Part shown: piece by piece, positions 35,683-45,171 of the stretch
Position numbering within the stretch: position 1 is the stretch's first letter
How the letters are laid out: each line of letters opens with the position of its first letter
NCBI RefSeq assembly: GCF_003730195.1
Contig: NZ_QWGG01000006.1
Coordinates: forward strand, 214,290-278,289
DNA: 64,000 nt
Reading direction: 5' to 3'
Origin: Halosimplex salinum
GTDB lineage: Archaea > Halobacteriota > Halobacteria > Halobacteriales > Haloarculaceae
Program-made: the position numbers and the translations under genes
Notes under the pieces: model-generated
Told to the model about the DNA's origin: nothing
The model's database searches: none
The model's input: only the letters and a program-made list of their open reading frames with translations

Positions 35683-36876
35683 CTAAGAAGGTTTCTCCCC
35701 ACTTTCGAGTCGATCGGAGTGTGGCTGCGCAGTGTCGGTTGAAGCGAGGATCCGCTCGGCGACTCGTATCCAGGTGTGGTTTCGCTTGACGTACGCTCGG
35801 CCACGATGTCCCATTTGCTGTCGGTCCTCAGTGTCCGCTTCACGTAACGTCGTGATAGCGGCCGCGATGGTCGACGGTTCCACAGACTTGAGAAGGACGC
35901 CCGCGCCAACCTCATCGACGAACGTTAGTTCAGGTGACCGACTCGTGATGACCGGGATCTCACAGGCGAGATACTCGTAACACTTGATCGGGTTTGACGT
36001 TTTATTAGGGCTGACCGGTCCGTAGCCGATGTCGAAGGCGTTTACGTAGTCTGGAACACGCTTGTGGTCGACCGCTCCGGCGAAATGCACTCGATTCGTG
36101 ATGTCGAGGTCCGCGGCTAGCTGTTCAAGGTCACCGCGTATTGGTCCATCGCCGACTATCAACGCCCGAAATCTCTCGTCTTCAGCGGTTGCACGCACCA
36201 GCTCCGGGAGCATGTGTCTCTCGGCGAGCGCCCCGACGAACCCGATGACAAACACATCTTCGTCGATTCCAAGACGGTCTCGTACGGTTTGACCGTCGCC
36301 CGGTGCGAACAGTTCGGGGTCGACTGCGTTCGGGAGGACAGTCACTGGCGACTGCGATGGGGTGCGGTACTTGCATACCCATTCTCGGAGCGCCTCGAAC
36401 GCGACAAAGACTTCATCAGAGAGTCGCACGTTTGCCTGAACGATCCGCTCAACTAACGAATGAAATTTCGTGCGGTCGTCTCCGAAGTCCCGATTCACCC
36501 ACCCTCGGACGAGGAGTACGTGTGTTGGTCCGCTCAGCCGACACAGCGGCGCCGGGAACAGCGTCGATGGCGTGAGGCGTGTAATAACCGTGGAGGGTCG
36601 TTCGGTCAGAATCAGCTTACCAAGCCGGTAGAGGACGGCCACTTCTTCCCGCAGGTGCCATTTCGGGTCACCCGGGCTGGTCACGGGCGGCAAGATTTCG
36701 AACCTGTCGACGCTCGCTTCAAGCCGTTCCGGGAGTGGTCTCCGCGGTTCTGGACAGATTACTGATAGTGAATCTGCCGACACTTCTCCCAATGAGATGA
36801 TAAGTTCTCGCGTCGCGATACTGCTCCCGTTCCGTCCGGAGAGGTCCTCGACGGTGACGAATACGATCGAGTTCAC
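35683..36876 (-). CDS. GT4-family glycosyltransferase
   Basis: This 397-aa protein has the GT4 donor domain VIGFVGALAERHMLPELVRA, then GPVSPNKTSNPIKCYEYLACEIPVITS, which holds the CYEYLAC version of the glutamate motif. The N-terminal domain begins SIVFVTVEDLSGRNGSSIATRE. Substrates are unknown. It overlaps the upstream phosphatase-superfamily gene by 4 nt (ATGA). Base composition is lower in GC than the housekeeping genes. Confidence 0.8.
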   Translation of the reverse strand: MNSIVFVTVEDLSGRNGSSIATRELIISLGEVSADSLSVICPEPRRPLPERLEASVDRFEILPPVTSPGDPKWHLREEVAVLYRLGKLILTERPSTVITRLTPSTLFPAPLCRLSGPTHVLLVRGWVNRDFGDDRTKFHSLVERIVQANVRLSDEVFVAFEALREWVCKYRTPSQSPVTVLPNAVDPELFAPGDGQTVRDRLGIDEDVFVIGFVGALAERHMLPELVRATAEDERFRALIVGDGPIRGDLEQLAADLDITNRVHFAGAVDHKRVPDYVNAFDIGYGPVSPNKTSNPIKCYEYLACEIPVITSRSPELTFVDEVGAGVLLKSVEPSTIAAAITTLREADTEDRQQMGHRGRAYVKRNHTWIRVAERILASTDTAQPHSDRLESGEKPS

Positions 36877-37796
36877 GTGTATCCTAGGTCTTCGAGTCGT
36901 CGTTCGACTACGTCCGAGGCGACGTGATCTGTTTCCTGCTTCGGTTCATCGGCGGCCGTCGACTTCCGGTTCCCGCTCTCGTGTATGAGCCACGGGACTT
37001 TTACGAGTTTTTCAGTGTAGATTCCCCGCGGGTGGCCCCACTCCCGGATCGGGAACGGCCACGCGCGTTCACCGACCATGTTCCCGTGGTCGGACGTGAC
37101 GACCGTCCTTCCCTCAATGTCATTGAGCAGGCGCTCGACGTGCGGAAGCGCCCGATCGAGATTGTCCCGGTACGCTCGCCAGATGTCGGCCGTCGACGGA
37201 GAGAGGTCCCCTGTCATCACGTGGTACCAACTCGCGGGCTCGTTGGGGTTGCCGAGCGGTTGGCTGTCGTCGAACGGGAGCGTCTCGTCCGTAATGAACG
37301 GGTAATGGGGCTGTAGATAGTGGACGAGCAAACGCTTGTCTGGGTATCGCTTGGCCGCGTCGAGCGCCGCTTCGGTCGTAGTCTCGGGTAACACCGTCTG
37401 GCGTGTTTCGTCCCATCCCTCTTCCATCCACACGTGCTCGACGGCGTGGAGGGATGCGCCCAACCAGTCGCGGTGACGGTACAGTTGCGGATTTGCGGTC
37501 ACGTAGACTGTGTCGTGGAGTTCCCGGTTCTGGAAGTTTCCCTTGAGGAACTCCCGTGTACTGGACCCTCGCGATGTCCGATGCTCCAGGCGCCCCTCTA
37601 GCGTCGACTGCTCGGTGAACATATCGTAGCGGCAGGCGTCGAGGAGGAGGAGGTTGTCCCAATCCTCGGTGAAGATGTCGACGCCGTCAGTGTTGTACCC
37701 TTGTTGGTTCAGGCGCCGATGATAGAGCCGGTTGGCCTCTCGGAAGAAGAGCGACGGAGTCGAGAGCCCGCGCCGGAGTTGAGAGAGAGAATACAT
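36873..37796 (-). CDS. Alkaline phosphatase superfamily protein, short form
   Basis: This 307-aa protein has the metal-site motifs NLLLLDACRYDMF near residue 48 and VVTSDHGNMVGE near residue 235, then REWGHPRGIYTEKLVKVPWLI. It keeps the sulfatase/phosphoglycerol-transferase core but is ~130 residues shorter than the two other family members in the window and lacks the PSH nucleophile motif. A Ser or Thr in RGSSTREFLKG may take that role. It ends LEDLGYT. Function is inferred as modification of the glycan, with no defined substrate. Confidence 0.72.
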   Translation of the reverse strand: MYSLSQLRRGLSTPSLFFREANRLYHRRLNQQGYNTDGVDIFTEDWDNLLLLDACRYDMFTEQSTLEGRLEHRTSRGSSTREFLKGNFQNRELHDTVYVTANPQLYRHRDWLGASLHAVEHVWMEEGWDETRQTVLPETTTEAALDAAKRYPDKRLLVHYLQPHYPFITDETLPFDDSQPLGNPNEPASWYHVMTGDLSPSTADIWRAYRDNLDRALPHVERLLNDIEGRTVVTSDHGNMVGERAWPFPIREWGHPRGIYTEKLVKVPWLIHESGNRKSTAADEPKQETDHVASDVVERRLEDLGYT

Positions 37797-37817
37797 GGGC
37801 CCACAATGACTCTGATA

Positions 37818-37828
37818 GGTTTATATCC
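37818..37828. promoter_or_regulatory. Shared divergent TATA element
   Basis: GGTTTATATCC reads as a TATA box in both directions. It is 22-32 nt before the ATG at 37796 (reverse) and 28-38 nt before the ATG at 37856 (forward). The divergent intergenic region is only 59 nt, so both genes may use this one element. Confidence 0.5.
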
Positions 37829-37855
37829 TTTCGATGGCCGAATAAAGATATTCGG

Positions 37856-38965
37856 ATGGAGATCTGCTATCTCATCAACCAGCTGGCGCCCGGCGGTGCG
37901 CCGACGCTCCTTCTCGACATCGTGAGGCGGACCGAAGACCCCACTATCTCCTATACGGTTTGTTTCGTCGAGGGTGACGAGACACTCGCCGACGACCTCG
38001 AGGCGGCCGGCGCCGAAGTAGTCGACTTCGGTGCTGCCGTCAAGTTCGATCCACGGGCGCTCTGGCGGATGTTCCGGTTCTTTCGCCAGCGGACGTTCGA
38101 CGTTCTCCACGCCCATCTCCCGTACTCGCAGACACTCGGTCGGATCTGTGCGCAATTCAGTGACGTCGACGCAGTCTTGAGTACTCAACACAACGTTCCA
38201 GAGAACTACCATCCTGTCACGCGCCGTCTGGAACGCTGGACGCGCCCGCTCGACGATGCGACTGTCGCGGTCTCCGAGGGCGTCGAGCGAGCGTTTCGCG
38301 GCGACTCACACCGATTCGACGGTGTGCTTGACGACGGCTGGTGTACGATCTACAACGGTATCGACGTAGACGCGTTTGCCGAGTCCGTGGCGAGTGCCGA
38401 TCTCGCGTCCATCGACAGAGACGCCACTGCCGGGCCAGTGTACCTCAACGTCTCCCGGTACGTATCCGCGAAGGCACAGATTGACCTGATCGACGCGATG
38501 GCCACCGTGGTCGAACGCGAACCCACCGCACACCTATACATCGTCGGCTGGGGGCCACACGAGGAGCGTCTCCGCGAGCGGGTCCGGAACAGAAATCTAA
38601 CAGATTCGGTCACTGTCACCGGTCGGGTGCTGTCGGTCCACGAGTACTACGCGGTCGCCGACGCCTTCGTCTCGTCGTCGGTGTTCGAGGGGATGCCGAT
38701 CGCACATCTGGAGGCGATGGCTGCGGAACTTCCGGTCGTGGCAACGGACATCCCGGGAGTCGACGAAGTCGTCGTCAGCGGGGAGACGGGTCTTCTCGTC
38801 CCATCCCGAGACCCGACGGCTCTCTCCAACGCGATGGTAGAAGTCGCCGGCGAGGACTACGGAACGACGCTCGGTCGTGCCGGGGGCAAACGCGTCCGGG
38901 CAGAGTTCGATGTCGAAGCGACGGTCAGTTCACACCTCCGTCTCTACCGATCACTCATCCCATAG
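37856..38965 (+). CDS. GT4-family glycosyltransferase
   Basis: This 369-aa protein begins CYLINQLAPGGAPTLLLDIV, the nucleotide-sugar GT4 N-terminal glycine motif. It has PVYLNVSRYVSAKAQIDLIDAM, then SSVFEGMPIAHLEAMAAELPVVAT with the classic Glu-x7-Glu pair. It should add a sugar with retention of configuration from a nucleotide-sugar donor. It is likely leaderless and followed 76 nt later by a membrane protein. Confidence 0.87.
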   Translation: MEICYLINQLAPGGAPTLLLDIVRRTEDPTISYTVCFVEGDETLADDLEAAGAEVVDFGAAVKFDPRALWRMFRFFRQRTFDVLHAHLPYSQTLGRICAQFSDVDAVLSTQHNVPENYHPVTRRLERWTRPLDDATVAVSEGVERAFRGDSHRFDGVLDDGWCTIYNGIDVDAFAESVASADLASIDRDATAGPVYLNVSRYVSAKAQIDLIDAMATVVEREPTAHLYIVGWGPHEERLRERVRNRNLTDSVTVTGRVLSVHEYYAVADAFVSSSVFEGMPIAHLEAMAAELPVVATDIPGVDEVVVSGETGLLVPSRDPTALSNAMVEVAGEDYGTTLGRAGGKRVRAEFDVEATVSSHLRLYRSLIP

Positions 38966-39041
38966 CCGCGTTGAGATCCGAATCGAACCGCGGTCTATTC
39001 GATCAGATCACTTTACCGGATGCATTCCAGTTAGGGTGACG

Positions 39042-40184
39042 ATGAGTGATGCCCGGACGGGTCTCATCGGCATTGTCGTCTTCTTCACCGCCTTCGGCAC
39101 GCGACTCGTAGGTATCGCGGTCACTTCGCTTACGACTCTCAATCCGTACGCACAGGCCGACGCAGAACGCTTCGCTGCGAGCGCAGCCGAAACCGCGGCG
39201 ACGATCGCCGCCGGACAACTCCCCCAGATTCCGATGGATCCGAACCGGATCGTCACTCTGTGGGGCCTCTTCCTCTCACCGCTCTGGCTGTTGCCGGGTC
39301 CGAACCGACTGTACGGCCGCATGTTTTCTGCGGTTTTAGGCGCGTTCGCTGTCTACCTGCTCTATCGGCTCGGACGATCGCTCTACTCGGCCGAGGCTGG
39401 TGTGATTGCCGCGCTTCCGCTCGTGACCTTTCCGAGCTACGTGTTCGTCCACAGCTCGATACTCCGGGAAGCGTTCGTCCTCATAGGGGTCGTTGGAATA
39501 CCGACGTTGCTGCTCACTCGCGAATGGACGCCACGGCGACAGGTGTTCCGATATTTGCTAGCTGCGGCCGCACTCGGGCTGATCACGGCTGTCCGGTGGG
39601 AGAACATGCCACTCTACCTATTGACGCTCATAACCGCTATCGCAGTACACCACTGTCGTGCGCTACCGCGAGCCCGCCTCGCGGCTGTAGTAGTCGGCCT
39701 CACATCCCTCGTCACGGCCGTACTCGCACATTCTGCAGTACGATCGGGGCTGGACTTCTTCATCGTCAAACGCCAGCGACGGAATCACGGTCGGACGGTG
39801 TATCTCCCGGAGTTTCTGCCGAATACGATACCGAAAGCGATGGCGTTCACACCGGTTGGAGCCATATACTTCCTGTTCACACCGTTCCCGTGGATGGTCG
39901 AGACGATGGCCGATGTGGTGGTCTTCCTCGAAGCGCTCCTCAATTTGGTCGCCTTCGGACTCGCACTTGTCGGTGTTCCCGTCCTGTGGCACCGGTCGAA
40001 GGCGGTGACTGCGGCGCTCGTTACTGGCTTCCTCGCCGGCGTCGTACTGTACGGACTCGTCAACGCGAACGTCGGGACGAGCGTCCGCCAGCGGCAGATG
40101 TTCCTGTGGGTCGTCTTCCTGTTCGCCGGCGCGGCGGTCGCCGAGCGGTGCGACGTTGGGCGATATCTGCGGCGGTCCCGATGA
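39042..40184 (+). CDS. Multi-pass membrane protein of glycan locus (GT39/GT-C-like)
   Basis: This 380-aa hydrophobic protein has about nine to ten predicted helices. After the first helix, a loop ADAERFAASAAE resembles the acidic loop of GT-C mannosyltransferase-like proteins. YRLGRSLYSAEAGVIAALPL and HSSILREAFVL also fit the PMT/ArnT-like or oligosaccharide polymerase families. It may be a polyprenyl-phosphosugar-dependent transferase or a Wzy-type polymerase. The ATG at 39042 has an ACTTTACC element 25-32 nt upstream. Confidence 0.62.
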   Translation: MSDARTGLIGIVVFFTAFGTRLVGIAVTSLTTLNPYAQADAERFAASAAETAATIAAGQLPQIPMDPNRIVTLWGLFLSPLWLLPGPNRLYGRMFSAVLGAFAVYLLYRLGRSLYSAEAGVIAALPLVTFPSYVFVHSSILREAFVLIGVVGIPTLLLTREWTPRRQVFRYLLAAAALGLITAVRWENMPLYLLTLITAIAVHHCRALPRARLAAVVVGLTSLVTAVLAHSAVRSGLDFFIVKRQRRNHGRTVYLPEFLPNTIPKAMAFTPVGAIYFLFTPFPWMVETMADVVVFLEALLNLVAFGLALVGVPVLWHRSKAVTAALVTGFLAGVVLYGLVNANVGTSVRQRQMFLWVVFLFAGAAVAERCDVGRYLRRSR

Positions 40185-40351
40185 ACCGCCGTGTCTCGAC
40201 GCTGTAACGCGACCCCCCGACCGGTAGGGTTACGGTCGTCTGGGCCCGTGTCGGTGACGATGGCGAAGCGACCGTCCCGGTGCAGTCCGTCTTCGGTTCA
40301 CTTCTGCAGCGGGATGGTCGTCCGTCCCCCAGCGCGACGAGGTGGTGCCCC

Positions 40352-41812
40352 GTGAAACAGAACGTCGTCGTCGTGGTGATGGACACAGCCCGATACGCCG
40401 ACGTATTTCCCGACGACGAGACAGTCGCCCCGACGCTCCAATCCATCGCGGCCGAGGGGACGAGATTCGGCCACACATTCGCACCGGCGCCCTGGACGCT
40501 CCCCTCGCATGCGTCGCTGTTCACCGGCACCTACCCCTCGAAGCACGGCGCCAACGCCGACCACAAACGCTTGAACGACGCACTCCCGACGCTCCCCGAG
40601 GCGTTCGCCGACGCCGGATACGAGACGGTCGCCGTCTCGAACAACACGTGGATCAGCGAGGAGTTCGGCTTCGCGCGCGGCTTCGAGACATTCGTCAAGA
40701 CGTGGCAGTACGTCCAGTCGGACACTGACCTCGGGCGCGTCGCCCGAACGACCGAGGGTACGGAGATGTTTCGGGGCCTCGCTAGAGCGCTCTTCGACGG
40801 TAACCCGCTCACGAACGCGGCGAACGCGGTGTACGGACAGTTCTTCCGCAAGCGTGAGGACAGCGGCGCGCGACGTACAAACGAGTGGATCCGCGAGTGG
40901 CTGGGCGAGCGCGACGACGACCGGCCGTTCTTCCTCTTCGCGAACTACCTCGAACCCCATCTCGAATACCGGCCGCCCGCCGACGTCGCCGAGCGGTTCC
41001 TCCCCGACGGCGTCTCCTACGAAGAGGCGATGGACATCTCGCAGGACGCCTGGTCGTACGTCGCGGGCGACCTCGACCTCGACGAGCGCGAACTCGACGC
41101 CCTGCGCGGCCTCTACCGCGGCGAGATCGCCTACCTCGACGAACGGATCGGAGAGTTGCGGGAGATGCTCGCTGACAACGACGCGTGGGAGGACACCGTC
41201 TTCGTCGTCACGAGCGACCACGGCGAGAACATCGGCGACCACGGGCTCATGGACCACCAGTACTGCCTCTACGACACGCTCCTCCACGTCCCGCTGGTCA
41301 TCCACGGAGGGCCGTTCACCGACGGATCCAACGACGACACGCTCGTCTCGCTGACGGATCTCGCGCCAACACTGCTCGACGCGGCTGGCATCGAAGCGTC
41401 AGCGCTCACCGAGCAGACCCAGGGTTGCTCACTGCTCTCTGCTTCCATCTCTGAGCGCGAGCAAATCTTCGCTGAGTATCTCGCACCCCAGCCCTCGATG
41501 GCCGCGCTCTCCGAGCGCGTGGGCCCCCTCTCGGATGACGTGCGTCGCTTCGACCGCTCCCTTCGAGCCGTGCGAACACCGGGGTGGAAGCTGATCCGCG
41601 GGTCGGACGACTCGAAGGAGCGCTACGACGTCGCCAGCGACCCGGACGAGAGTAACGATCTGACGACCGCCGAACCGGAGCGCGTCGCGGACCTCGAAAC
41701 CAGACTCGACGAGTGGCTCGACTCGTTCTCCCACGCCGACGGAGGGGGTGAGGCGTCCATGTCCGACGCGACACGCCAGCGCCTCGACGACCTCGGATAT
41801 CTTCAGGAGTGA
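40352..41812 (+). CDS. Sulfatase-fold (alkaline phosphatase superfamily) protein
   Basis: This 486-aa protein starts at a GTG (VKQNVVVVVMDTARY) that gives the family N-terminus. Motifs are MDTARYADV (metal Asp), PWTLPSHASLFTGTYPSKHG (nucleophile region), TSDHGENIGDHGLMDHQY (metal site) and a C-terminal VRTPGWKLIRG. Thr replaces the sulfatase Cys (TLPSH), so it is not expected to form formylglycine. It ends LDDLGYLQE. A role as a phospho- or sulfo-group enzyme acting on glycans is possible. It is convergent with the next GT4 gene, 2 nt apart. Confidence 0.84.
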   Translation: MKQNVVVVVMDTARYADVFPDDETVAPTLQSIAAEGTRFGHTFAPAPWTLPSHASLFTGTYPSKHGANADHKRLNDALPTLPEAFADAGYETVAVSNNTWISEEFGFARGFETFVKTWQYVQSDTDLGRVARTTEGTEMFRGLARALFDGNPLTNAANAVYGQFFRKREDSGARRTNEWIREWLGERDDDRPFFLFANYLEPHLEYRPPADVAERFLPDGVSYEEAMDISQDAWSYVAGDLDLDERELDALRGLYRGEIAYLDERIGELREMLADNDAWEDTVFVVTSDHGENIGDHGLMDHQYCLYDTLLHVPLVIHGGPFTDGSNDDTLVSLTDLAPTLLDAAGIEASALTEQTQGCSLLSASISEREQIFAEYLAPQPSMAALSERVGPLSDDVRRFDRSLRAVRTPGWKLIRGSDDSKERYDVASDPDESNDLTTAEPERVADLETRLDEWLDSFSHADGGGEASMSDATRQRLDDLGYLQE

Positions 41813-41814
41813 CC

Positions 41815-42948
41815 TCACTCACTGCGTGATGACGTGCTCTCCGCGAGCGCCACGAGACGGTCGGTGGTCTCGGTGACGGTGTCGGTCCAATCGTACTGGT
41901 CCGCGACGAACTGGTGATACGATCGACCGTCCGGTGACTCGTCTCTTCCTTCGATACCGAGAGATTCGATCGCCGACGCGATAGCCGGGGCGTCTCCGAG
42001 TGGGACGGTCTCGACGCCATGGTCCCGAAGCGGGAGTAACTGGTCGAGAGCTGTCGCGACGACCGGCGTTCCCGACGCGAGCGCTTCCAGCACGGTTCGC
42101 GGAAACCCCTCCGACTCGCTCGGCAGGACCAGTACGTCCGCCGCTCGGTACACGGAGGGCATGTCGTCGTAGGAGACGTGTCCGAGGAACCGCACTGCGC
42201 CGTCGAGACCGCATTCGTCGACCTCCCGTTCGAGCTGGTCGCGGAGCGGCCCGTCGCCGCAGAACGTCAGTCTGGCGGCCGGGTGTCTCTCGTAGACTCG
42301 CTCGAAGGCCCGGAGCGCGTCCGTCGGTCGTTTCCCGTCGACGAGGCGGCCGACGAATAGGATAGTTGGGTCGCCCGCTACTCCGTCGAACGAGGGACCG
42401 TCCGGGGTGAACCGTCCCGTGTCGATACCGTTCGGGACGATCGCGATATCGGCGCTCACTCCGAATTCGCGGACTCGCCGCTCGTCAGTCTCGGTGTAAC
42501 AGAACATCACATCGGCGCTGTCGAACGTCGCGCGACCAAGCGTCCGAAGATACAGGTCGAACAACCACCGAGGCGCGGACTGCGAGTAGAGTCCGTGGTT
42601 CGTGATCGCGAGCGGTGTCTCTCCGACCCGTCGTTTCAGCGCGGCCACGTTCGTCGCGAAGTACAGGTGGGAGTGTGCGTGGACGACGTCGAACCCTTTC
42701 GCGCCCCAGAGTTCTCGCACCAGTCCCGCGGAGATTTCGTTGCCGATGACGTTCAGAGTCGGGTCCCGACGAACTACCGTATACCCGTCTCGTTCCTCCC
42801 GACGCGGCGCGTCCGGGCTCCGCCGGAGCGTCAGCACCGTCACGTCGTGGCCCATCGCGGCCTGGTCGCGACTCATCGCGTGGACGTGGTACGCGCCACC
42901 GCCGGTCACGTCCGGGTAGTACGTCTGTGCCACGCGGAGGATCCGCAT
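41815..42948 (-). CDS. GT4-family glycosyltransferase
   Basis: This 377-aa protein begins RILRVAQTYYPDVTGGGAYHV. It has TILFVGRLVDGKRPTDALRAF, then LVLPSESEGFPRTVLEALASGTPVVAT, with the Glu-x7-Glu motif intact. It is a standard retaining transferase of the PimA/WcaI-like group. The ATG at 42948 gives the family start; the 30-residue upstream extension was dropped. It is divergent from the UDP-sulfoquinovose-synthase-like gene. Confidence 0.88.
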   Translation of the reverse strand: MRILRVAQTYYPDVTGGGAYHVHAMSRDQAAMGHDVTVLTLRRSPDAPRREERDGYTVVRRDPTLNVIGNEISAGLVRELWGAKGFDVVHAHSHLYFATNVAALKRRVGETPLAITNHGLYSQSAPRWLFDLYLRTLGRATFDSADVMFCYTETDERRVREFGVSADIAIVPNGIDTGRFTPDGPSFDGVAGDPTILFVGRLVDGKRPTDALRAFERVYERHPAARLTFCGDGPLRDQLEREVDECGLDGAVRFLGHVSYDDMPSVYRAADVLVLPSESEGFPRTVLEALASGTPVVATALDQLLPLRDHGVETVPLGDAPAIASAIESLGIEGRDESPDGRSYHQFVADQYDWTDTVTETTDRLVALAESTSSRSE

Positions 42949-43027
42949 TCGCTCCCTGTCGTCCCGCGCTCGGCATAACCGTGGCGCTCGAATTCTCACT
43001 TGCGAGGGAAAGATACTTATTCCAGCG

Positions 43028-43052
43028 GAGTTACTCACAATCTGAGTAACTC
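43028..43052. promoter_or_regulatory. 9-bp palindrome at the start of the SQD1-like operon
   Basis: GAGTTACTC (43028-43036) and GAGTAACTC (43044-43052) are exact reverse complements separated by 7 nt. The second arm ends 1 nt before the ATG at 43054. A TATA-like ATACTTATT lies at 43013-43021. The palindrome covers the expected transcript start, where an archaeal repressor would act; a 5' hairpin in RNA is the alternative. Confidence 0.55.
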
Positions 43053-43053
43053 A

Positions 43054-44238
43054 ATGACGATCCTCGTCACCGGCGCCGATGGCTACATCGGCTGGCCGAC
43101 CGCCCTACGTATCGCGAACCGAACAGACGACCGTGTGCTGCTCGTCGACAACTTCGCCCGCCGCGAGTGGGTCGAGGAGGTCGGCTCCAAGAGCGCGACA
43201 CCCGTCGCCGGCATCGACCAGCGCATCGAGGCCGCCGAAGACGTGTACGGGCTGGGCAACCTCTCGTTCGTCGAGGGGGACCTCGTCGAGAAGTCCTTCG
43301 TCGACGAACTGCTGGCCGTCCACGAACCCGACGTCGTGGTCCACGCGGCCGCCCAGCCCTCCGCGCCGTACTCGCAGATCAACGGCGAGCGGGCCAACTA
43401 CACCCAGCACAACAACATGCAGGCGACGCGGAACCTGCTCTGGGGCCTCGACGAGCACGACCTGAACGACACGCACTTCATCGAGACCACCACCACCGGC
43501 GTCTACGGCGCCCCCGAGTTCCCGATCCCCGAGGGCGGTGCGGTCATGGAGAACGAGGGCGAGCGCGACGAGGTGCCGTTCCCGGCGATGGCGGGCTCGT
43601 GGTACCACCTCACCAAGAGCCACGACGCCGCGAACATGCGACTGGCTCACCAGCAGTTCGACATCCCCATCTCGGACGTGCGCACGGCCATCACGTACGG
43701 CACCGAGACCGCGGAGACCCGCGAGGACGACCGCCTGAAGACCCGATTCGACTTCGACTACTACTTCGGGACGGTCGCACACCGCTTCGCCGCGCAGGCC
43801 GTCGCGGGCTACCCCGTCACCGTCTACGGCAAGGGCGAACAGCGCAAGCCGTTCATCTCCCTCGAAGACGCCGTCGAAGGGCTCGCCAACCTCGCGCTGC
43901 AGGACCACGAGGAGCGTCCGGACGACCTCACCGTCTACAACCAGGTCACCCGCGCCATCTCCATCGTCGAGATCGCCGAAACCATCGCGGACGTGGGGAG
44001 CGACTTCGACCTCGACGTGGCCGTCGAGCACTTCGAGAACCCGCGCGACGAGGACGAGACCCACAAGATGGAGATCGAGGACGACAACTACGCCGCGCTC
44101 ATCGGCGAGCAGGCCCAGGACTTCGAGAGCGGCGTCGCGGACATCTTCGAGACGCTGACGCGCTACGCCGACACCATCGAGGCCCACGAGGACCGCTTCC
44201 TCCCGGGCGTGCTCGAGGACTGGGACGCCGAGGAGTAA
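43054..44238 (+). CDS. UDP-sulfoquinovose synthase-like epimerase
   Basis: This 394-aa extended SDR resembles SQD1/Agl3: TGADGYIGWPTALRIA at the N-terminus, SAPYSQINGERANYTQHNN, TTTTGVYGAPEFPIPEG, then WYHLTKSHDA with the catalytic Tyr/Lys, and QRKPFISLEDAVEG. SQD1 converts UDP-glucose and sulfite into UDP-sulfoquinovose; Agl3 does so for Sulfolobus N-glycans. Length and motifs fit better than a plain 4-epimerase. It heads a three-gene run with two more SDR genes. Confidence 0.8.
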   Translation: MTILVTGADGYIGWPTALRIANRTDDRVLLVDNFARREWVEEVGSKSATPVAGIDQRIEAAEDVYGLGNLSFVEGDLVEKSFVDELLAVHEPDVVVHAAAQPSAPYSQINGERANYTQHNNMQATRNLLWGLDEHDLNDTHFIETTTTGVYGAPEFPIPEGGAVMENEGERDEVPFPAMAGSWYHLTKSHDAANMRLAHQQFDIPISDVRTAITYGTETAETREDDRLKTRFDFDYYFGTVAHRFAAQAVAGYPVTVYGKGEQRKPFISLEDAVEGLANLALQDHEERPDDLTVYNQVTRAISIVEIAETIADVGSDFDLDVAVEHFENPRDEDETHKMEIEDDNYAALIGEQAQDFESGVADIFETLTRYADTIEAHEDRFLPGVLEDWDAEE

Positions 44239-44241
44239 GCA

Positions 44242-45171
44242 GTGGACGTCCTCGTCACCGGCGGGTGTGGCTACATCGGCAGCCACCTCGTCCCGCAACT
44301 GCAGGCCGACGACGACGTCGACCGCGTCGTCGTCCTCGACAGCCTCGTCTCCGGGTCGCCCCGCGCGCTGTTCGGCTGTTTCGACGACGCGCTGGACTTC
44401 CGCCGCGGCGACGTCCGCGAGTACGGCGACGTCGAGAGCGCGATGCGCGACGTCGATCGAGTAGTGCACCTCGCCGCCATTACGGGCGCCGCGAGCACGC
44501 ACGACCGCCGCGACGAGACCTTCGCCGTCAACTACGACGGCACGGAGAACGTCCTCACCGCCGCGGGGAAGCTCGGCGTCGACCACGTCGTCTTCGCCTC
44601 CTCGTGTAACATCTACGGTCGCGCGACGAGCACGGACATCGACGAGTCGACCGACCCGGACCCGATCAACCCCTACGCCGAGACGAAGTACGAGTCCGAG
44701 GGGATGCTCGCCGACTACTGCGAGGAGTACGATATGACCGGCACGGCCCTGCGGATGGCCACCAACTTCGGCTACTCGCCGGCGGTCCGCTTCAATCTTG
44801 TTGTGAATCACTTCGTCTTCCGCGCCGTCACGGGCCGCCCGCTGACGGTGTACGGCGATGGGTCGAACTGGCGCCCGTTCGTCCACGTCGACGACGCCGC
44901 ACGCGCCTACAGGTCGGCCGTCTGCGACCCCGACGCGTGGGACGACCTCGTCTACAACGTCGGATCCAACGACGGCAACTACCGCATCGAGGAGATCGCC
45001 GAAGTCGTCCGCGACGAAGTGGGTCCCGTGGATATCACGTATCTCGAGGACGAGCATCCCGGCCCGTCGTACCACGTCAACTTCGACCGCCTCGATAGTA
45101 CCGGCTTCGAGACCGAACACACGCTTCGCGAGGGCGTTCGCGACCTCGCACGGAAATTCAGAGATGAGTGA
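44242..45171 (+). CDS. NAD-dependent nucleotide-sugar epimerase (SDR)
   Basis: This 309-aa protein has LVTGGCGYIGSHL, catalytic Ser in FASSCNIYGRA, the YAETK Tyr/Lys pair, and NWRPFVHVDDAARAY. This is the pattern of UDP-glucose 4-epimerase or dTDP-sugar epimerase relatives. It starts at a GTG 3 nt after the SQD1-like stop and overlaps the next SDR by 8 nt, so the three genes are one operon. The exact reaction is not defined. Confidence 0.83.
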   Translation: MDVLVTGGCGYIGSHLVPQLQADDDVDRVVVLDSLVSGSPRALFGCFDDALDFRRGDVREYGDVESAMRDVDRVVHLAAITGAASTHDRRDETFAVNYDGTENVLTAAGKLGVDHVVFASSCNIYGRATSTDIDESTDPDPINPYAETKYESEGMLADYCEEYDMTGTALRMATNFGYSPAVRFNLVVNHFVFRAVTGRPLTVYGDGSNWRPFVHVDDAARAYRSAVCDPDAWDDLVYNVGSNDGNYRIEEIAEVVRDEVGPVDITYLEDEHPGPSYHVNFDRLDSTGFETEHTLREGVRDLARKFRDE

